Assembly (NCBI GenBank): GCA_013360985.1
Contig: JABWAM010000067.1
Coordinates: 1-10,800, forward strand
DNA: 10,800 bases
Direction of reading: 5' to 3'
Source: Verrucomicrobiia bacterium
GTDB lineage: Bacteria; Verrucomicrobiota; Verrucomicrobiia; JABWAM01
Shown: piece after piece, positions 6,847 to 10,800 of the stretch
Numbering within the stretch: the first letter of the stretch is position 1
Layout of the letters: every line of letters begins with the position of its first letter
Position numbers and translations under genes: made by a program
Notes under the pieces: generated by a model
The model's input: only the letters and a program-made list of their open reading frames with translations
Database searches by the model: none
What the model was told of the DNA's origin: nothing

Positions 6847-7119
6847 TCAGGACGCCGCGATGCCGTTGCCGGACGGCACGCCCTCCGGCGGCTCGATCAA
6901 CTCGAGCGCGCCGCGTTTTCCCTGGCGCGCCGCCGCGCCGGAGAGGAGGCCGCGCAAGCTCTGGATGGTCCGCCCCTGGCGTCCGATCACTTTTCCGAGA
7001 TCGGTGGGATGCACCTTCACGCGGTAGGCCATCTCATGTTCGCCGACCGTTTCCTCGACGGAGACCTCGTCGGGCAGGTCGACGAGGGCGCGGACCGCGT
7101 ACTCCACAAAGTCCTTCAT
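6847..7119 (-). CDS. khpA: KH-domain RNA-binding protein, KhpA/YlqC family
   Basis: The 90-residue protein starts MKDFVEYAVRALVDLPDEVS like other KhpA proteins and has a single KH domain with the RNA-binding GxxG loop in GKVIGRQGRTIQSLR (42-56, GRQG at 46-49). The last 15 or so residues are Gly/Pro-rich and look unstructured. KhpA binds RNA broadly, in Firmicutes together with KhpB/Jag. Its position 13 nt after rpsP and upstream of trmD is the usual one. GGGGAG lies directly against the ATG, closer than normal, so translation may rely on coupling to rpsP, or a GTG at codon 5 (preceded by AAGGA) may be used. Confidence 0.93.
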   Translation of the reverse strand: MKDFVEYAVRALVDLPDEVSVEETVGEHEMAYRVKVHPTDLGKVIGRQGRTIQSLRGLLSGAAARQGKRGALELIEPPEGVPSGNGIAAS

Positions 7120-7132
7120 CTCCCCGCCGAGA

Positions 7133-7387
7133 TCAGGCGTTGGCGCCGGCGCGCTCCATCTTCCGAATCATGCTGCGCACGGTGTCGGAAGGCTGGGCGC
7201 CCTTCGAGATCCAGTATTTGGCGCGATCCAGATCGAGGCGGAAGTTGGCGCCCTCCTGCTGAGGGTGATACTCCCCGATCTCCTCAATGAACCGCCCGTC
7301 GCGCGGATTCCGCGCGTCGGTGACGACGACGCGGAAGTGCGGATCGTTGAGACCGCCCATCCTCTTCATGCGAATGCGAACTGCCAT
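7133..7387 (-). CDS. rpsP: Small ribosomal subunit protein bS16
   Basis: The 84-residue length is normal for bS16. The N-terminus MAVRIRMKRMG, the segment FRVVVTDARNPRDGRFIEEI, then GEYHP and the C-terminal YWISKGAQPSDTVRSMI are characteristic. It binds 16S rRNA and is needed for 30S assembly. It lies 22 nt after ffh and 13 nt before khpA on the same strand, so the genes are very likely one transcript. A GGAAAAG stretch about 5 nt before the ATG serves as ribosome binding site. Confidence 0.97.
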   Translation of the reverse strand: MAVRIRMKRMGGLNDPHFRVVVTDARNPRDGRFIEEIGEYHPQQEGANFRLDLDRAKYWISKGAQPSDTVRSMIRKMERAGANA

Positions 7388-7409
7388 ATTCTTTTCCGTG
7401 GTTGCGTGG

Positions 7410-8744
7410 TCAGCGAAACGCGCCGCGCCCCGGCATCCCGCCGAAGCGGCCGATCATCCTCTCCATGGCGCCCATGTTTTGCATCATTTTGCGCATCATC
7501 CCGAAGCGCTTGAGCAGATCGTTCACTTCCGTGACCGTGGTCCCGCTCCCTTTGGCGATGCGGAGCCGCCGTTTCCCGTTCAGAATCTCAGGATGGGCGC
7601 GCTCCCTGGCGGTCATGGACTGGATGATGGCCTGTGTCCTCACCAGCTGCTTTTCGCCGACCGCAAGGTTCTTGAGATTAGCGGCTCCCGGCAACATCTC
7701 AAGCAGATTCTCCAAAGGACCCATTTTCTTCACCGCCGCGAGTTGATCCAGAAAATCCTGCAGAGTGAAATTCTTCGCGCGGATCTTCTTTTCAAGCTGA
7801 GCCGCTTTTTCCGCATCCACCGACTGCTGCGCCTTCTCGACGAGAGTGAGCACGTCGCCCATGCCCAGGATGCGCGAGGCCATGCGGTCGGGATGAAAGA
7901 CGTCGAAGTCCTCGATCTTTTCCCCGAGGCCGGTGAACTTGATCGGCTTCTTGGTCACCGCGTGAATGGAAAGCGCCGCCCCGCCGCGCGCGTCGCCATC
8001 GAGCTTCGTGAGGATCGTGCCGCTGAGCCCGATCCGCGCGTCGAACGCCTTCGCCACGTGAGCGGCCTCCTGCCCCGTCGCCGCGTCGGCGACGAAGAGA
8101 ATCTCCTGCGGCTGCGCCTCCGCCTTCAACCGCGCCAGTTCGTCCATGAGTTCCTCGTCCACCTGGAATCGTCCCGCAGAGTCCAAGATGAGGACGTTCC
8201 TCCCCTGCGCCCGCGCGAACTCCCGCGCCTGCGCCGCGATGCGCGTGACCTCCGTCTCGCCGGGAAGCGAAAAGACCGGCGCCCCCGCCTGCGCCCCCAC
8301 CGTGTGCAACTGCTCCCGCGCCGCGGGACGATACACGTCGCACGCCACGAGCAACGGCTGGCGTCCCATCGAGACCAGCCGCCGCGCGAGTTTCCCCGCG
8401 GTGGTCGTCTTGCCCGAGCCGTTCAAGCCCGCGAGCAAGATCACGAACGGCGATCCCGTGACGACGAGAGGCGCGGCCGCCCCTCCGAGGAGCGCCACGA
8501 GTTCCTCATGCACCACCTTGATCACCTGCTGCCCGGGGCTGAGGCTGCGCAACACTTCGCGTCCCAGCGCCTTTTTTTCCACCGCCGCGACGAATGCCGC
8601 CGCGACGTCGTAGTTCACATCCGCCTCGACGAGCGCGAGGCGCACCTCGCGAAGCGCCGCGGCGATGTTCGCCTCGGTGAGTTTGCCCACCCCCCGGAGA
8701 TTCCGAAAGACGTCGTGAAGGCGGGTCGTCAGGCTCTCAAACAT
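7410..8744 (-). CDS. ffh: Signal recognition particle GTPase Ffh (SRP54)
   Basis: Ffh binds the SRP RNA and signal sequences of nascent membrane and secreted proteins and delivers them to FtsY at the membrane. At 444 residues it has usual length. The N domain (1-90) includes LREVRLALVEADVNYDVA. The G domain has the P-loop GLNGSGKTTT (106-115), DVYRPAAREQL (136-146), DSAGRF (188-193, Ser where DTAGR is usual), ADAATGQEA (219-227), TKLDGDARGG (246-255) and GLGEKIEDF (272-280). The M domain (about 320-444) is rich in Met and carries RIAKGSGTTVTEVNDLL, the SRP-RNA-binding segment, and a flexible tail (MMRKMMQNMGAMERM). It is first in the run ffh-rpsP-khpA-trmD. GGGAAA lies about 6 nt before the ATG. 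A structured leader lies just upstream. Confidence 0.97.
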   Translation of the reverse strand: MFESLTTRLHDVFRNLRGVGKLTEANIAAALREVRLALVEADVNYDVAAAFVAAVEKKALGREVLRSLSPGQQVIKVVHEELVALLGGAAAPLVVTGSPFVILLAGLNGSGKTTTAGKLARRLVSMGRQPLLVACDVYRPAAREQLHTVGAQAGAPVFSLPGETEVTRIAAQAREFARAQGRNVLILDSAGRFQVDEELMDELARLKAEAQPQEILFVADAATGQEAAHVAKAFDARIGLSGTILTKLDGDARGGAALSIHAVTKKPIKFTGLGEKIEDFDVFHPDRMASRILGMGDVLTLVEKAQQSVDAEKAAQLEKKIRAKNFTLQDFLDQLAAVKKMGPLENLLEMLPGAANLKNLAVGEKQLVRTQAIIQSMTARERAHPEILNGKRRLRIAKGSGTTVTEVNDLLKRFGMMRKMMQNMGAMERMIGRFGGMPGRGAFR

Positions 8745-8759
8745 CGCGTTTCCCGGTTC

Positions 8760-8820
8760 GCCATCCGCGCTTCATCAAACTCCTGGCCAACTCCCCTCGT
8801 TGGCGTGAGATGCGGATGGC
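8760..8820 (-). promoter_or_regulatory. Nested inverted repeat in the ffh leader, possible structured 5' UTR
   Basis: Read on the minus strand, an outer perfect 9-bp repeat (GCCATCCGC / GCGGATGGC, 8812-8820 and 8760-8768) encloses an inner hairpin (GCCAAC / GTTGGC with loop GAGGGGA, 8786-8804). The whole 61-nt element ends 15 nt before the ffh ATG, just before the GGGAAA ribosome binding site. It could be an RNA leader that controls translation of ffh or the operon, or a DNA operator. No known riboswitch or SRP RNA motif was recognised in it. Confidence 0.4.
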
Positions 8821-9238
8821 AAAAGCTCTGTCATGGGCGGCGAGTCTCCGTCAACTCCGCGCCATGGGTCAAGCGGCAACCCGTGACCCAAATCCCCGCG
8901 TAAGGCATGGGGAAAGTTCATCCTCGGTCGAGGAATATGCGACGCCCTCGCCACCTTTTGGACTCCAGCCGCGACCGCGGCGCCGCCGGCGGCGGCGCCC
9001 CGCCTCGCTTCGCGACCGGCTGGATTTTCCTCAAGCACGGACGGTGGAAAGGGAGGGCGAGGCCGCCGGCCGAGCCGTCGCGCCCTTCGTGCGGGGAGTC
9101 CGGAATCTCGATGCGCCCCACCCCTCCGATCCTCCCTGGAGGATGAGGAGGGTCTTCTCCAAAACGGGGTTTCCTCTGACGGATTTGGAGATCATTTTCG
9201 CATTGGGCGGATGAAGGAGTTGCGTTAGCTTCGCGTCC
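8821..9238. other. Intergenic region between divergent ffh and porin genes
   Basis: No convincing gene was found here. The open frames on both strands (for example 8810-9214 plus, 8907-9146 plus, 8775-9038 minus) give Arg/Pro/Gly-rich translations without domain character. It should hold the promoters for ffh (minus) and the porin (plus), but I found no good -35/-10 pair. It contains a GC-rich hairpin (8979-8999) and a smaller inverted repeat, ATCCTC/GAGGAT with loop CCTG (9129-9144). An AAGGAG at 9214-9219 is 19 nt before the porin ATG, rather far for a ribosome binding site. A small RNA gene here cannot be excluded. Confidence 0.5.
8979..8999. repeat. GC-only inverted repeat, 9-bp stem with 3-nt loop
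   Basis: GGCGCCGCC and GGCGGCGCC pair perfectly around GGC. There is no T-tract on either strand. It lies in the non-coding region between ffh and the porin gene. It could be an extragenic palindrome or a transcript-end structure of an unannotated RNA. Chance is possible in DNA of this GC content. Confidence 0.5.
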
Positions 9239-10636
9239 ATGAATCCCCAACGGGTCATCCGCGCGCGGCAAAGGTCGGGAATGGCGATGACGTTGGGGGT
9301 CGCGCTCCTCGGCGCGGCCTGGGGCGCTCGCGCGGAACAGGATGGCGCCTCGCTGTCGCGGATGGAGCAGCGGCTCAACGCCCTCGAGGAGGAGGTCCGC
9401 GTCCTGAGACAACAGATCGCGGACGCAAAGACGACGGCTGCGCCCGCGGGCGGCAAGGCCGCGACGAATGAAACCTCCGTGCTCTCGGTCGGCTCGGAAG
9501 GAGTCGCCATGAAATCTGCGGACGGCAATTTTCAAATGCGGATGGGCGGGCTGCTGCAGACAGACGCGCGTTTCTTCCTTCATGACAACGCGGCGTTCCG
9601 CGACACGTTTCTCATCCGTCGCGCGCGGCCGATTCTGGAAGCAACGGTTTTTCAAGAGTTCGGTTTTCGGCTGACACCGGAGTTCGCCGGAAGCTCCATG
9701 GTGTTGCTGGACGCCTCCGCCGAGTGGAAACGCTGGCCATGGCTGACCTTTCGCGCCGGAAAGTTCAAGCCGCCGCTGGGATTGGAGCTGTTGCAGAACG
9801 ATCCCGATCGCGAGTTCACCGAGGCCGCGTTCACCACGGCGCTGATGCCGAACCGCGACATCGGTTTCCAATTGGGCGGCAGCATCCCCGGCGGCGCGCT
9901 CGGTTACGCGCTCGGCGTCTTCAACGGCGCGCCTGACGGCTCTTCGACCTTCGAAACCGATCTCGGCGACCACAAAGACGCGGTGGCGCGAGTTTTCGCG
10001 CAGCCGTTTCGCGAAACCAATCTCCCGGCCTTGCGAAAATTGGGCGTGGGCGTGGCCGGCTCGATCGGCAAGCAGGAAACGACCGCGGCCACCGCCAATC
10101 TGCCGGGCAACAAAACCCCCGGGCAACAGACGTTTTTTTCGTATCGTCCGACGGGATTTTCCAACGGGGAGCGTCATCGTCTGGTTCCTCAGGCCGATTA
10201 TTTTTACGGACCTTTCGGGTTGCTTGGCGAATACGTGATCGAAGAGCAGACGGTTTTTTTGGGTCCAGTCTCGGATCGTCTCCGACACGAGGCGTGGCAG
10301 ATCACCGGTTCGTGGGTGTTGACCGGCGAAGAGGCTTCTTACAGCGGGGTCAACCCGAAGCATCCCTTCCATCTTCCGACCGGCAACTGGGGCGCGTGGG
10401 AAATGGTCGCGCGCTATCATGAATTCGACGCGGACCCCGCCGCCTTCCCGAAGTTCGCCGATCCGGCAAGCGCGGCGCGCGCGGCGGCGGCATGGGGAGT
10501 CGGGTTGAACTGGTATCTCAACCGCAACGTCCGCATGAACCTGCATTACGAACAGACGCGCTTCGAGGGCGGCGCGGCGTCCGGCGCGCGCCCGACGGAA
10601 AGGGTCATTTTCACGCGCCTGCAGCTTAAGTACTGA
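9239..10636 (+). CDS. Outer-membrane porin, OprO/OprP (phosphate-selective porin) family, with N-terminal coiled coil
   Basis: The 465-residue precursor has a Sec signal peptide (basic MNPQRVIRARQR, hydrophobic MAMTLGVALLGAAW, likely cut after GARA, about residue 32). Next come a short coiled coil (39-64, LSRMEQRLNALEEEVRVL) and a Gly/Ala/Thr linker. A beta-barrel follows with family features: MRMGGLLQTDARFF (100-113), FLIRRARPILEATVFQEFGF (124-143), FRAGKFKPPLGLELLQ (171-186), and a C-terminal strand ending in aromatic Tyr (FTRLQLKY), the usual Bam recognition end. Homologues form trimeric channels for phosphate, polyphosphate or other anions. Substrate specificity cannot be read here and no phosphate gene or Pho box was seen nearby. 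The ATG at 9239 gives a good signal peptide, but the nearest AAGGAG is 19 nt upstream. Confidence 0.9.
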   Translation: MNPQRVIRARQRSGMAMTLGVALLGAAWGARAEQDGASLSRMEQRLNALEEEVRVLRQQIADAKTTAAPAGGKAATNETSVLSVGSEGVAMKSADGNFQMRMGGLLQTDARFFLHDNAAFRDTFLIRRARPILEATVFQEFGFRLTPEFAGSSMVLLDASAEWKRWPWLTFRAGKFKPPLGLELLQNDPDREFTEAAFTTALMPNRDIGFQLGGSIPGGALGYALGVFNGAPDGSSTFETDLGDHKDAVARVFAQPFRETNLPALRKLGVGVAGSIGKQETTAATANLPGNKTPGQQTFFSYRPTGFSNGERHRLVPQADYFYGPFGLLGEYVIEEQTVFLGPVSDRLRHEAWQITGSWVLTGEEASYSGVNPKHPFHLPTGNWGAWEMVARYHEFDADPAAFPKFADPASAARAAAAWGVGLNWYLNRNVRMNLHYEQTRFEGGAASGARPTERVIFTRLQLKY

Positions 10637-10681
10637 AGCGCCGTTTGGCGGGGACGCGTTCGGCGCGCGGAATCGGGCGAT

Positions 10682-10696
10682 CCCGCCGGCGGCGGG
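10682..10696. terminator. Short GC hairpin in the convergent gap after the porin gene
   Basis: CCCGCC and GGCGGG form a 6-bp stem with a 3-nt loop, 45 nt after the porin stop and facing a possible minus-strand gene end at 10728. No T-tract follows on either strand, so termination is only suggested by position. Confidence 0.3.
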
Positions 10697-10727
10697 GCAA
10701 ACCCAAATCCACGGATAAGCTCCGCTT

Positions 10728-10800
10728 TCAGAGAGCTCCCTTCATCATCATCCATCGAGGATCGGAAGGATAGGTCGTACCGAGATTCCAGACTTCCCAC
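10728..10800 (-). CDS. Possible C-terminal fragment of a gene entering from the right edge
   Basis: On the minus strand one frame from the right edge reads WEVWNLGTTYPSDPRW, then MMMKGAL, and a TGA stop at 10728-10730. The residue mix (Trp, Tyr, Thr, Asp, Met) looks protein-like, unlike the Arg/Pro-rich shadow frames around it. The other open minus frame here (10546-10800) runs into the porin gene and is less credible. If real, the gene converges with the porin gene, 91 nt between stops. The 23 visible residues do not allow a family call. Confidence 0.4.
   Translation of the reverse strand, partial: WEVWNLGTTYPSDPRWMMMKGAL

Noticed and set aside
4902..7262. 786-codon plus-strand open frame through patB, trmD, khpA and part of rpsP
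   Set aside because: It crosses four well-supported genes on both strands and shows only Arg-rich shadow sequence.
8760..8820. tRNA or SRP RNA at the ffh leader
   Set aside because: It lacks the T-loop TTC motif and anticodon arm of a tRNA, and the GGAA tetraloop with the conserved internal loop of SRP RNA.
8826..8854. TTGACG as a -35 box for ffh (minus strand)
   Set aside because: No -10-like hexamer lies at 16-18 nt spacing (ACAGAG and its neighbours match poorly).
8810..9214. 134-codon plus-strand frame between ffh and the porin
   Set aside because: It contains a long Arg run and Pro/Arg-rich sequence, no ribosome binding site and no recognisable domain.
8918..10546. 542-codon minus-strand open frame across the porin gene
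   Set aside because: It is antisense to the porin, which has a signal peptide and family motifs; the minus translation is Arg/Gly-rich without recognisable features.

Overview
The window is GC-rich bacterial chromosome (third codon positions mostly G or C) holding housekeeping genes rather than an obvious mobile or accessory island. No insertion sequence, CRISPR array, tRNA or rRNA gene was seen. An outer-membrane porin shows a Gram-negative envelope. The high GC, a stand-alone C-terminal half of CarB, a fungal-type cystathionine gamma-synthase and an ffh-rpsP-KH-trmD block would fit the Verrucomicrobiota / PVC group. That placement is an inference from gene content, not a proof.

Left block, minus strand (1-3271). 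A small four-helix membrane protein (2726-3271) lies 54 nt upstream of the C-terminal half of carbamoyl-phosphate synthase large subunit (carB, 857-2671). The carB N-terminal half is not in the window. A GC hairpin followed by a T-run (739-773) separates carB from a family-4 glycosyltransferase (1-723) that runs off the left edge.

Centre, plus strand (3314-5997). Divergent from the membrane protein is a two-gene methionine (trans-sulfuration) operon. A long, fungal Str2/MET-7-like cystathionine gamma-synthase overlaps a MalY/PatB-type cystathionine beta-lyase by 4 nt (GTGA). Together they would turn cysteine plus an activated homoserine into homocysteine. A perfect 9-bp inverted repeat lies in the 50 nt between this operon and the converging trmD.

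Right block, minus strand (6048-8744). A translation and protein-targeting operon in the order ffh, rpsP, khpA, trmD. The rimM gene often found before trmD is absent, a 121-nt gap sits in its place, and rplS does not follow trmD. The ffh leader carries a nested inverted repeat.

Right end. A 494-nt intergenic region separates ffh from a divergent OprO/OprP-type porin (9239-10636, plus). A short C-terminal fragment of another minus-strand gene may lie at 10728-10800.

I found no clear undescribed multi-gene system. The points most worth a second look are the split carB with its membrane-protein neighbour, the fungal-type CGS/PatB operon, an Asp-to-Glu change at the catalytic position of TrmD, and the structured ffh leader.
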